Positions 17,801 through 23,221 of a stretch of DNA of 32,408 nucleotides are shown in pieces. The stretch lies in the IMG/VR virus record IMGVR_UViG_3300042484_001102, positions 1-32,408 of that record; one strand, given 5' to 3'. Every line of letters begins with the position of its first letter. Positions within the stretch are counted from its first letter, which is position 1. This stretch comes from a virus. The position numbers were made by a program, and so were the translations under genes. The notes under the pieces were generated by a model, which saw only the letters and a program-made list of their open reading frames with translations, was not told the DNA's origin and ran no database searches.

Positions 17801-17947
17801 CAGATCTCTCTGCGCCAGTCCAGCAGCTTCGCTGCTTTTAGCGATAGATGTATGAAACTGAGATATCTGACGTTGTAAAGCCTTTAGTTGGGCTAACGCT
17901 TCAGACGTATCAATATTAACGCCAATATTAGCATTAACGTCAGCCAT
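11846..17947 (-). CDS. Tape measure protein (TP901-type)
   Basis: 2033 aa, by far the longest gene. It templates tail length and is delivered through the tail. Residues roughly 190-480 match the phage minor-tail/TP901 core: METRAEIAN-type helices are replaced here by FMEMEAQTIKFRKVYGD, then AVSQTVGLAAEAAAAGFQG and GGINASEGANALKSGL, ending with the LFGKFQFARLSTLF signature. Hydrophobic segments lie near 545-580, 1085-1120 and 1140-1165. Long helical and coiled-coil stretches fill 1550-1900. A GDTVPAMLTPGEFVV-type motif occurs twice (about 676-692 and 1940-1955). Start is ATG with GAGGTG upstream. At about 0.15 nm per residue the tail would be near 300 nm. Confidence 0.92.
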   Translation of the reverse strand: MADVNANIGVNIDTSEALAQLKALQRQISQFHTSIAKSSEAAGLAQRDLQKNFINSVNATGAFSAELRTVKTTSESFTNSLEKNKFSMREYFRYSGASTKTFGRLFKSEFDTIGKVAEDRVKKLQTQYIKLGRDSSGAMKAIAVMPNQLDMNNFSTQTQLAAQKQAIFNQLVKQGSTNLLNFGKNTQWAGRQLMVGFTLPLASLGMVASRTFMEMEAQTIKFRKVYGDLFTPTEETNQALDSITALGQMFTKYGVAVSQTVGLAAEAAAAGFQGVDLQRQTTEATRLSVLGQIDANKALETTISLQNAFKMSSENLASSIDFLNAVENQTVVSLDDITTAIPKVAPVIQQLGGDVKDLAFFMAAMKEGGINASEGANALKSGLASLINPSTKAAAMLQSVGINMSQIVESNQGNLKGTVIEFAQALDTLDPLTRARAIEQLFGKFQFARLSTLFDNVTNETGQAARVLELAGSSIEDLSALSEKELGLTADSAMNKFRKSVEDLKLALVPVGQTFLEAVTPIVEFIGGILEKFNNLSSGVKRALVILTVAVGAIGPIALMTFGLLANAFANIIKGVMVLRNGYLRLTGQSQILGEQTDYLTMEQIDAAAAAHSLDQSHARLTQTFTAESTAIAKLIAAYQQAANAGAKFAAINPGMMRAPGVSSPKKFAAGGVVPGTGNGDTVPAMLTPGEFVVTKDVTEEFLPLLMQLNKKRIGFNEGGLVKGYRNATTYMPESINTSMGQTSGRGVPTSDYTRYVGQAGAAGQAPLLAVIARQIGEKVKDPSVMQELERVGDLFAQTTVRALNESGIEFVKDIDIEQIVVPALREAAKGITVAGKEIDVALENSINQIRTFGPVGGGGTAAGGQSRSTSPMSYRNESKNAQALASALNPEMFTSTTRVDSKGKTKKSFQTLNPSSGQFEKATMAHLGQSIVTTTDELIKEVSPYVKDAATRILKITKKQIEQGVVAEAKISSPSKETKKVGADIGRGFIAGAQEYVDDAKAIGQQIGGSATGSNIAQASRSSLYGSGPIDPVQKSIRRNQMKMSQVGPAAIISTKTTQSINAEVAARKTSQQRINSMNSAFMAGTFALTSLAGAGSMAGGALGSISQKIMQFSGLIFGLSSIIQLLTGQKIVSQIMKFKFALGPTAIALAAAGALFMIYNDKRKKEIEYMDGFSNALRSTTEQTKMLGDFFGVVPLKLPRQLQGLEAVDTKTRTEREAFKQDSNFKKDYESTIKTLSNSTASQAIILLKSLALDLKAKGFADAQIQILVDSLREEAKKTDVKLEVKSLTLDPTSIDQLKKDIQTLFDKVNKEVNKPLIIDTTPLTGGTQIQTARSRKEEEKALKDLQNTIISVSDSAAGMFTNNLIDATKFEETMYAIVAPLTTLEKKAREAALIEIFKSMGVDATKFITNLKSAKDLMMGLTLISGGIVSPDSNIFKDLGSDDFSIREAAMIRLKRIYAEFIKVEEEANNTEDANGKIKGGDSEKGKLNALAAKTAVIVQQTKAYKILRNANIDNTTATELSNDAEIAALVIANGKGKKLKQLTEDVKAYTKALKGSTAAAKANMSPEEKFKDSVSNELALLNLRDKLVEIKYSAELKKDNDELSVQQEKLKNINDEIDKKNREQIDPLQAQIAANNFALESVARQEDVINKKYDTQIAALDKIASINQEINNIQKQRMSIADALTRGDISAAAFAVQEARAQQAESAISGERNALTAGRDSALGALGRNALEQKNKDLQYQISVIENGTLLTLKNQKIVIEESIRKTEALIVVTEGKIKKDKEALGYVTRTREELEKFDDLIKLAEDAGIELNTQLLAETGSAEKLAIALYEVAKARAAGSTSSVVGGATADTPTPISEDLKAREANLKELTAKIQKKINANNEVKKLAPAPTPLTAAQVSGMRYAAQAAAQYAAKTPVKRSMGGLIPKYMAAGGFARGTDTIPAMLTPGEFVVKKFAVDNFGVDNLRDINNGTFNNKSDSPGNTSSSVYNYGINVNVSNSNASTDEIARAVITQIKNIDNQRIRSQRY

Positions 17948-17988
17948 CTAGTTTACACCTCGCTTTTTAGTTTTTGTTGTTAATTGTT

Positions 17989-18288
17989 TTATTCACCAGC
18001 AAGTGTTGAACCTGATGCTGCTTCTACAATTTTGTAGACAGTTGGTAAGTCTAGAACTTCTTCTAGCTTGTCAATGTCATCTGCAAGTTCTGGTTTGTAC
18101 TGTTTCATTGCAATTTGAACACACTCAACAAGAAGAGTCATTGACTTTTCATTGTCATCCGCCACCGCTGCAACACCCTCAAACTTTGCCATAAATGGAC
18201 GAAGAAGAGAGATTTTTAAAGGACGGACAGATATTTCTGTACCATCCATAAGTGTGAGTTTTTGAGCCTCATACACTGTCGTTGCCAT
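17989..18288 (-). CDS. Tail assembly chaperone, short form (gpG-like)
   Basis: 99 aa. It is clearly paralogous to the N-terminal ~95 residues of the 234-aa protein encoded just before it: both start MAT-x-x-Y, share DGTEI, PLKI, LR-x-FM, a CV-x-I-x-MKQY-x-P block and DLPT-x-YKI. It lacks the C-terminal T domain. It lies directly before the tape measure, the expected place of the chaperone that keeps the tape measure soluble during tail assembly. It has its own candidate promoter and an AGGAGGT ribosome site 3-4 nt before the ATG. No frameshift signal leads on from it; its stop is followed by a second in-frame stop. Confidence 0.75.
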   Translation of the reverse strand: MATTVYEAQKLTLMDGTEISVRPLKISLLRPFMAKFEGVAAVADDNEKSMTLLVECVQIAMKQYKPELADDIDKLEEVLDLPTVYKIVEAASGSTLAGE

Positions 18289-18313
18289 ACTACCTCCTAA
18301 TTAGGTTATGTTA

Positions 18314-18322
18314 ATTATAGCA
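18314..18322 (-). promoter_or_regulatory. Extended -10 promoter before the short tail chaperone
   Basis: TGCTATAAT read on the minus strand: a perfect -10 hexamer with a TGN extension, in the 42-nt gap between the two tail chaperone genes. Transcription would begin about 20 nt before the AGGAGGT site and ATG of the 99-aa gene. A TTGACA at 18334-18329 is only 9 nt from the hexamer, too close to act as its -35. Confidence 0.6.
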
Positions 18323-18330
18323 CGAAAGTG

Positions 18331-19035
18331 TCAATTTTTTAGGAGTGTTGGATCTACCAAATTTTCGTAATCAAGTCCCATGTTAATGCCAAACCCTGCC
18401 TTTTGAGCATTTTGTCCTTGAAGAGATAATACATCATTACTATCAGATGTTGCTCCTTGGCTAAAAACTCTAGCTTTCATGTCTTCCCATTCTTTTTGTC
18501 CTTTGTCAGAACCTGAAGCTCCTTCTAGGTCTACACCTTGAATTGCTGCAAGAAACTTTTTTTCTTCGTAGTCTAGCTCTCTTTTACTAGATAATGTTAT
18601 CATTAACTCTGGCATAGATAAAGATTCTTCTAGTTCCTTATAGTCTTTCCAAATACCCAAAATAAATACTTCTGCCTCTAATTTTGCAAGGTCTAAGTCT
18701 TGCCATGTCATGCCACTTGAAGTTGCTTGATCCTTGACTGTTTCTTCTGATTTTTTATTTATTTTTATACCTGCTGCCACATCAATAATTTTATATATTG
18801 TTGGTAGGTCTATGTTGTCTTCAAATGAGTCTATTATTGATGGATAGTATTGTTTCATGCATATACCCACACATTTTGACAAAATATCAATTGCGCCATC
18901 ATCATCTGATACGTTTTCAATTTGATTAAAAACAATCATAAAATCTCTTAGGTATTTAATTTTTAATGGAGTTATTTCTATCTCTGTTCCATCAATTAAA
19001 TAAACATTTTCTCTGTGATATATTTGTGTGGCCAT
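18331..19035 (-). CDS. Tail assembly chaperone, long form (gpGT-like, fused in frame)
   Basis: 234 aa. The N-terminal ~90 residues are the same domain as the 99-aa chaperone encoded next. The C-terminal part (WQDLDLAKLEAEVFILGIW ... MITLSSKRELDYEEKKFLAA) resembles the T domain that in most long-tailed phages is added by a programmed -1 frameshift. Here both parts are in one uninterrupted frame. The gene stands between the major tail protein and tape measure, as expected. No Shine-Dalgarno precedes the ATG; instead a TGATAGAAT element ends 7 nt before it, so the transcript may be leaderless. Function: binding the tape measure and recruiting tube subunits. Confidence 0.75.
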   Translation of the reverse strand: MATQIYHRENVYLIDGTEIEITPLKIKYLRDFMIVFNQIENVSDDDGAIDILSKCVGICMKQYYPSIIDSFEDNIDLPTIYKIIDVAAGIKINKKSEETVKDQATSSGMTWQDLDLAKLEAEVFILGIWKDYKELEESLSMPELMITLSSKRELDYEEKKFLAAIQGVDLEGASGSDKGQKEWEDMKARVFSQGATSDSNDVLSLQGQNAQKAGFGINMGLDYENLVDPTLLKN

Positions 19036-19042
19036 TTTATCT

Positions 19043-19051
19043 ATTCTATCA
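19043..19051 (-). promoter_or_regulatory. Extended -10 promoter, probable leaderless start of the long tail chaperone
   Basis: TGATAGAAT on the minus strand, followed by exactly 7 nt (AGATAAA) and the ATG of the 234-aa chaperone. The usual distance from -10 to the transcription start would place +1 at or next to the start codon. It directly follows the U-tract of the terminator behind the major tail protein gene. Confidence 0.55.
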
Positions 19052-19087
19052 CAAAAACAACAAAGCCCACCTCAAAAGAAGTGGGCT
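19051..19087 (-). terminator. Intrinsic terminator after the major tail protein gene
   Basis: On the minus strand AGCCCAC pairs perfectly with GTGGGCT across a 10-nt loop, and TTGTTGTTTTTGT follows. It begins about 20 nt after the major tail protein stop. A strong candidate rho-independent terminator that isolates tail tube transcription from the chaperones. Confidence 0.85.
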
Positions 19088-19106
19088 CAGTCGTATAATT
19101 ATTAAA

Positions 19107-19742
19107 TTATGATGCTGCTGTCCAAGTACGATCTACGATCTTACCATATGAACCAGAAACATCTTCTGGTAGAAGACGGAATGATACTTCAAACATTGAA
19201 GCCTCATCACGCTTTGCAGATACTGTAACATTCTCAATTGACAATGCACGGTATGCTGTATAAACACGCTCTACATAAGCTGAGTCTACGCAGTCTCCAG
19301 TTCCTGGACCTACTGCAACAATACCACGCTCTACAGGGCATTCTCCAATATCACCAGCAGAAAGATCAAGTGATCGTCCGTTAGATGTACTCTTGTTTCC
19401 TGTAAGCTTGCTATCTGAGTAAGCCAAAGCTAGAAGAAGGTTTTCTAGTGTTGCTTCAGCAAAAGCTGTTGCAAGATTTACCTGCATGCCCTGCTTGTAA
19501 AGCTTTGCTACGTCAAGAATTTGATCAACTTGAACTTCACCGAAGTCAGGTTGGAAATTTAACTCAAGACCATTCATTGTGTAACCAACATTTGTGTAAT
19601 CAGCATCATCCGCAAGTGTCTCACGGAATGTTTCTGAGTTAACAAAAGGAGTTAGTGAAGTAGCATCAAGTGTTGTGTCTGCCACAAACAGTGCTGCTGC
19701 ACCAACAATAATATTGGTTGACGTTCCACGACTATAAGCCAT
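19107..19742 (-). CDS. Major tail (tube) protein
   Basis: 211 aa. Small beta-rich protein following the connector genes and preceding the chaperones and tape measure, which is the fixed place of the tube subunit. It begins MAYSRGTSTNIIVGAAALFVAD and contains VGYTMNGLELNFQPDFGEVQ, a pattern of tube proteins with the long beta-hairpin. Good ribosome site GAGGTG 7 nt before ATG. It has its own promoter about 65 nt upstream and a terminator directly behind, which fits a protein needed in hundreds of copies. Base composition is less AT-rich than its neighbours, as for the capsid gene. Confidence 0.8.
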   Translation of the reverse strand: MAYSRGTSTNIIVGAAALFVADTTLDATSLTPFVNSETFRETLADDADYTNVGYTMNGLELNFQPDFGEVQVDQILDVAKLYKQGMQVNLATAFAEATLENLLLALAYSDSKLTGNKSTSNGRSLDLSAGDIGECPVERGIVAVGPGTGDCVDSAYVERVYTAYRALSIENVTVSAKRDEASMFEVSFRLLPEDVSGSYGKIVDRTWTAAS

Positions 19743-19748
19743 AGTATT

Positions 19749-19763
19749 TCACCTCTTTTTCAT
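19749..19763 (-). other. Possible leader mini-ORF (MKKR) before the major tail protein
   Basis: In the roughly 60-nt leader of the major tail protein an ATG opens a four-codon frame, M-K-K-R, whose TGA stop overlaps the GAGGTGA ribosome site of the tail protein gene. It has no ribosome site of its own. It may be chance; if translated, a ribosome terminating there would be placed over the downstream start. Confidence 0.2.
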
Positions 19764-19808
19764 TAATAGGGTTATTAAGTTGTTAGGCGTTTGTGTTTCC
19801 TCAAATTA

Positions 19809-19817
19809 ATTATAACA
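19809..19817 (-). promoter_or_regulatory. Extended -10 promoter for the major tail protein gene
   Basis: TGTTATAAT on the minus strand, just after the stop of the 197-aa tail terminator-like gene. A 5-bp inverted repeat (ATCAT/ATGAT, 19817-19831) lies immediately upstream. The predicted leader is about 60 nt, longer than at the other promoters here. No -35 match is apparent. Confidence 0.6.
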
Positions 19818-19822
19818 TCATT

Positions 19823-20416
19823 TTATATGATTATTTTTGTGGCTGGCTTGGATTCAGGCTTCCAAAGTGATCCAGTAACTGTTCCAGTTGGGTCAGCCAA
19901 ATGGTAGTCAAATTCAACAATAACTTTGTTTCCTCCATAAGTTCTGGCTGTACCAAAATCAATTATGTCTCTAGTCTCTTCAAGCTGATAAACCTTAAAT
20001 GTGTGAAAATAAAATATATTATCAATAAGATTTTGGTTTTGTGATGTTCCAAGATTAATTTGCCTATTTGAGCACCAGTCGTTTACTTCTTGTGCTGACT
20101 CATCTCCACGATCCAGTAGGCGTTGAACACCCTCTGTAACTTGAACTAGATTTTCAGTAACAGTGCTTTGTGTAGCATAAAAATAATAAAGCATCTGTTC
20201 ACACTTTATGTGTGGAAAGCTTTTTTTGTTCATTCTGAAAAGTCTGTCATATGTTGCCATTATTCCATTTTCAGTAAGTGTCTCAGTTATATCATCAATT
20301 GTAGATGGTGTTGATGGGAAAAAGGGTATTCCGTCAAATCCATAATCTGATAGTTTATCTTTTATGTAATTATTAATCCATAGTGTTGGTGTATTTAATA
20401 ATGTATCGTTTGCCAT
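19823..20416 (-). CDS. Tail terminator-like protein
   Basis: 197 aa. Last gene of the connector block, just before the major tail protein, which is the usual place of the tail terminator that caps the finished tube. Visible features: helical N-terminus (TLWINNYIKDKLSDYGF), a mixed middle part (MLYYFYATQSTVTENLVQV) and beta strands at the end (NKVIVEFDYHLADPTG). It starts 1 nt after the previous stop, with AGGAG about 10 nt before the ATG. The family cannot be confirmed by eye. Confidence 0.5.
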   Translation of the reverse strand: MANDTLLNTPTLWINNYIKDKLSDYGFDGIPFFPSTPSTIDDITETLTENGIMATYDRLFRMNKKSFPHIKCEQMLYYFYATQSTVTENLVQVTEGVQRLLDRGDESAQEVNDWCSNRQINLGTSQNQNLIDNIFYFHTFKVYQLEETRDIIDFGTARTYGGNKVIVEFDYHLADPTGTVTGSLWKPESKPATKIII

Positions 20417-20417
20417 A

Positions 20418-21092
20418 TTATGCTACTCCTGCCTGTGCTATCCATTGGTATCCCGTTCTTATTCCAACAGACTTACCATTATTTTTTCCAGCCTTAATGT
20501 TTGCCTTATAGACTGTTGGACTTTCTAAATAGTCTTTTATTCCACTTGACCTAATAAAGGCTTGTGAAAAATATTTAGTAAAAAACAAATCAAATGTTTT
20601 TTCAAATCCACCAAGTGCTGCAGGTCCTCCAGGGTTTGTTATGACAATATCCTTTTTTGTAAAAATAGTTTCTCCATTGTCTTCAAAAACTAAAACACTT
20701 GATGTTGTTGGAGAAATTATTACAGGAATTCCATTTTCCATAATTCTTGCTTTATTATAAAATGGGACATTTGATCCATCTTTTATTGTTGAAGATTGAG
20801 AAAATGTTGAAAAGAATGATACTCCAGAGTCTGTGGATTTATAGGAAATATCATATAGTCTTGCTTCTGGACTTCCAACTCTATACCACTCATAAACATG
20901 TTGAAGAATAACTGGATTTACCTTAGCATTTGTATCAATAAAGGTCTTTAATGATTCAGTGGCTAATGATCCTATGTTTTCAAAAAATTTAGACTTTCCC
21001 TTTTTTATACCGTCTAAAAATCCAAGAGAGTAATCAATAATATTACTCATGTCTTTTCTAAATAAATTTGAATTAACTGTTACTCTTATCAT
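20418..21092 (-). CDS. Neck / tail completion protein (HK97 gp10-like position)
   Basis: 224 aa. Begins in an ATGA overlap with the previous gene. The N-terminal ~75 residues are helical with a run of lysines (LGFLDGIKKGKSKFFENIGS), as in HK97 gp10-type neck proteins. FDLFFTKYFSQAFIRSS near 166-182 is another helix. The C-terminus carries a lysine/glycine-rich loop (KAGKNNGKSVGIRTGYQW). Position third in the connector series supports a neck role; sequence alone does not prove it. Confidence 0.5.
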   Translation of the reverse strand: MIRVTVNSNLFRKDMSNIIDYSLGFLDGIKKGKSKFFENIGSLATESLKTFIDTNAKVNPVILQHVYEWYRVGSPEARLYDISYKSTDSGVSFFSTFSQSSTIKDGSNVPFYNKARIMENGIPVIISPTTSSVLVFEDNGETIFTKKDIVITNPGGPAALGGFEKTFDLFFTKYFSQAFIRSSGIKDYLESPTVYKANIKAGKNNGKSVGIRTGYQWIAQAGVA

Positions 21093-21541
21093 ACATTTAC
21101 CGCTTGATTTTCTGAGCGACGCAAAAGTACTTTATAAAAATCAACATTATTTGTTGGTCCAACTAATGGCTCTTGTGATGCAACTTCATATATTGTTCCT
21201 TGGCCAGATCTAGGTCCAGATGTTTCCATATATATTGTTTCTGAGTTTGGAAGCCTTACATTTGTAATAAGAATATTAGTCATTGAATGTCTTTCTTTTT
21301 GTGTTGATATTCTTAAATCAAATTTAACTCTTCCAGTCAAAACCATATCTTGATTAATTTTAACATTAGTTACAATTTCTTCTTTTGTTTTTCCAGTTCC
21401 AGAACTAAGGTAGCATGCAACTGTTCTATCAAGAACCCATTGTTTTTTTAGATTGCCATAAGCAGCTTGTTCAACTACAGGATAATAAATATCTGCCAAC
21501 ATTGGAAACATAAAGTCGGTAGCTTCGCATACCGTATTCAT
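21089..21541 (-). CDS. Head-tail stopper / head closure protein
   Basis: 150 aa, joined to its neighbours by a TAATG overlap upstream and an ATGA overlap downstream. The second half is beta-rich (VLTGRVKFDLRISTQKERH ... ILITNVRLPNSETIYMET), compatible with the small beta-barrel stoppers such as SPP1 gp16. It carries two cysteines (C5 and C43). It follows the adaptor-like gene, the standard order adaptor-stopper-neck-terminator. Assignment by position and fold style. Confidence 0.5.
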   Translation of the reverse strand: MNTVCEATDFMFPMLADIYYPVVEQAAYGNLKKQWVLDRTVACYLSSGTGKTKEEIVTNVKINQDMVLTGRVKFDLRISTQKERHSMTNILITNVRLPNSETIYMETSGPRSGQGTIYEVASQEPLVGPTNNVDFYKVLLRRSENQAVNV

Positions 21542-22533
21542 TATAAGAACCCAGGTGTTTTAACGTTTGTTATATATTTGTCAATAATAATATCAACAAG
21601 AATATTTCCAGTACCAGAAAACTTTGATGAATCATACTTAAGTCTAAACTGATCTGTTTGATATTCAGAAATGTATGTCTTGTAGTGTTCCATTTTTCCA
21701 CATTTAATATCGTCAATTAATAAATTCATGGCATCACGAATATCACCTGGAATAACTTTGTATCCTGAATCATAGTCAATTACGTAATCAAAACCTTCAG
21801 GAAATGCTGCTGGTTGATTTCTTGTATTTGTCCACATGTTATCATAATTTTCATATGGTGCGTATGCATAAAATGAGTCTGATCCTGCATCTCTGTACTT
21901 TAATGGTTTTCTTTCTGCACGATCTTTTGTTTCATTTAGGTCATAATCTACTGGTACTTTTACAATTGAAGTTTCGTCTTTTGTAACAATATAGTTGTAT
22001 CCATCAAGTCCTGGGCCATCAACAGTATCAGTTATGTCATAGACTAATCTTCCATTTTCATATACTTGATTGACGCTGTAAATTGGTTTCCAAACTGGTA
22101 AATAGTCTGTTCCTTGTCCAACTACCTCAAGTATTTTCTTTTCAAATGTAAATTTAGTGCCAATCAATGAGTCAATAATAGCTCTTGCAAGGCGTTCATT
22201 GTATGTTGCTTCTGCAATCTCTGTTGCAGTAATTCCTAATGTGTTTGGATTAACGTATGGACGGATAACAGTTAAATTATCTTCAACTACTATATGCTGT
22301 TCTTCATCTTCATCTTCATTAATTTCATAAATTTGAACAGAATAATCGTCATCATATTTTATAAAATCACCAGTTAAAGTAAATGTAATTTGTGAGTCTA
22401 GATCAGAAGTTATGGTTTCTGATACATTAAGATTAAGTATAGAATTTTCAATTGTAAACAAATAGTCAGTGTCTGCTTCTGGGACATCGTATTTAATGTC
22501 AATAGGAAATGGTGGAAGTCTTAATACTATCAT
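21541..22533 (-). CDS. Head-tail connector (adaptor-like) protein
   Basis: 330 aa. The N-terminal third is beta-rich with an acidic EINEDEDEE loop (about 89-97). Helical parts (EIAEATYNERLARAIIDSLI near 125-144; DIRDAMNLLIDDI near 275-287) resemble gp6/gp15-type head-tail adaptors, but the protein is longer than the usual 100-200 aa, implying extra domains. ATGA overlap with the preceding gene; TAATG with the following one. Expected to sit under the portal ring. Moderate confidence from order in the operon. Confidence 0.5.
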   Translation of the reverse strand: MIVLRLPPFPIDIKYDVPEADTDYLFTIENSILNLNVSETITSDLDSQITFTLTGDFIKYDDDYSVQIYEINEDEDEEQHIVVEDNLTVIRPYVNPNTLGITATEIAEATYNERLARAIIDSLIGTKFTFEKKILEVVGQGTDYLPVWKPIYSVNQVYENGRLVYDITDTVDGPGLDGYNYIVTKDETSIVKVPVDYDLNETKDRAERKPLKYRDAGSDSFYAYAPYENYDNMWTNTRNQPAAFPEGFDYVIDYDSGYKVIPGDIRDAMNLLIDDIKCGKMEHYKTYISEYQTDQFRLKYDSSKFSGTGNILVDIIIDKYITNVKTPGFL

Positions 22534-22880
22534 TTTTGTTTACCGTAGTATGAGGCAACTTCTTGAGGTGTCGCAATGCGAACTGACCTGTGTGTTACCC
22601 ATTTTTCGGATTCCTCCTTAGTTACAATGTTATATCCTTTTTCTAGAGTTCCTACTCCACTCCAAAAAATATTTCTTTCTGAAAATAATGCAATGCTATT
22701 TTTTATTTCTTCTTCAATATCTTGTTTTTCTTCTACTGCTGCATCTTCTGGAGTCCAGTTAGCAATAATTTCTAGTATTTCTATTTTTTTATTTGCCCCA
22801 ATAATATCAATATTATTTTTTTTGGCATAGGATTTTATCTCCATAACAGTCTTTTTAGATAGTTCTTCAGTAATAGACAT
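22530..22880 (-). CDS. Small protein with SAP/Rho-N-like N-terminus, first gene of the connector operon
   Basis: 116 aa. Residues about 7-40 (LSKKTVMEIKSYAKKNNIDI, then GANKKIEILEII) have the two-helix pattern of SAP or Rho-N domains, in which 'L-x-K-x-T-V-x-x-L-K-x-x-A-K' leads into a glycine and a lysine-rich helix. Such domains bind nucleic acid or act as adaptors, and they occur in phage head-gene clusters. The C-terminal half (FWSGVGTLEKGYNIVTKEES ... IATPQEVASYYGK) is not recognised. It has its own extended -10 promoter and an AGGAGG site 7 nt before ATG. Confidence 0.55.
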   Translation of the reverse strand: MSITEELSKKTVMEIKSYAKKNNIDIIGANKKIEILEIIANWTPEDAAVEEKQDIEEEIKNSIALFSERNIFWSGVGTLEKGYNIVTKEESEKWVTHRSVRIATPQEVASYYGKQK

Positions 22881-22896
22881 TAAATCCTCCTATGCC

Positions 22897-22905
22897 ATTA
22901 TACCA
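22897..22905 (-). promoter_or_regulatory. Extended -10 promoter for the connector operon
   Basis: TGGTATAAT on the minus strand in the 28-nt gap after the 81-aa gene, 16 nt before the ATG of the 116-aa gene. The predicted leader is only about 10 nt and just holds the AGGAGG site. No -35 match is apparent. Confidence 0.6.
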
Positions 22906-22908
22906 GAA

Positions 22909-23154
22909 TTAGCGTCTTCTTCTTGATTTACCAAAATTATTTTGTAATGGTAAGCGAATACCATTTGGTATTCCAGAAGGATTGACTGCATTTGGTCCTG
23001 TTGTATCTCCCATGTTTGCACCTGGAAGATTTTCTAAAGTATTTACTTGGAGTCCGTTTGGACCCATAATTATTACTCCAGGAGTTCCTAAAGATGCAAG
23101 TGCACCATTACCAAAATGATTATGGTCTATTGGGTTTGTTCCTGGATATGACAT
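22909..23154 (-). CDS. Stand-alone copy of the major capsid protein N-terminal extension
   Basis: 81 aa. Almost the whole protein aligns with residues 9-75 of the major capsid protein encoded just upstream: YPG at the start, then H-x-H-x-G-x-GA-x-AS, then GPNAVNP followed by G-x-P-x-GI-x-LP-x-Q. Spacing between these blocks differs by only about two residues. It ends in a basic tail, KSRRRR, absent from the capsid protein. It follows the capsid terminator with AGGAG 7 nt before ATG, so it is probably made at a lower level by readthrough. It could be a minor head protein or a competitor/cofactor of capsid assembly; its function is unknown. Confidence 0.7.
   Translation of the reverse strand: MSYPGTNPIDHNHFGNGALASLGTPGVIIMGPNGLQVNTLENLPGANMGDTTGPNAVNPSGIPNGIRLPLQNNFGKSRRRR
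22935..23148 (-). repeat. Diverged copy of the capsid protein N-terminal coding region
   Basis: Coding region of the 81-aa protein that corresponds at protein level to 24319-24118 in the capsid gene. The GPNAVNP block and flanking glycine/proline positions make common ancestry very likely. The DNA is more AT-rich than the capsid copy. Confidence 0.7.
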
Positions 23155-23164
23155 ATATACTCCT

Positions 23165-23202
23165 AAAAGAAAATAAGGAGGGTAGTTTTTACGCTACCCT
23201 CC
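23165..23202 (-). terminator. Intrinsic terminator after the major capsid protein gene
   Basis: On the minus strand GGAGGGTAG pairs perfectly with CTACCCTCC across an 8-nt loop (CGTAAAAA), followed by TTATTTTCTTTT. It lies about 20 nt behind the capsid stop and before the 81-aa gene. A strong rho-independent terminator candidate. Confidence 0.88.
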
Positions 23203-23221
23203 CTATAAAGTATTTCAATGA

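Noticed and set aside
18329-18334. TTGACA on the minus strand as a -35 for the short chaperone promoter
   Set aside because: Spacing to TATAAT is 9 nt, far below the 16-18 nt needed.
18735-18775. A-rich run in the long chaperone (near INKKSEE) as a frameshift site
   Set aside because: No X-XXY-YYZ heptamer is in the reading frame. A -1 shift would only give a short tail, and a separate short-form gene exists.
22580-22618. AAGGAGG followed by an out-of-frame ATG within the 116-aa gene
   Set aside because: It encodes only 20 codons and the purine run is explained by Lys-Glu-Glu codons.
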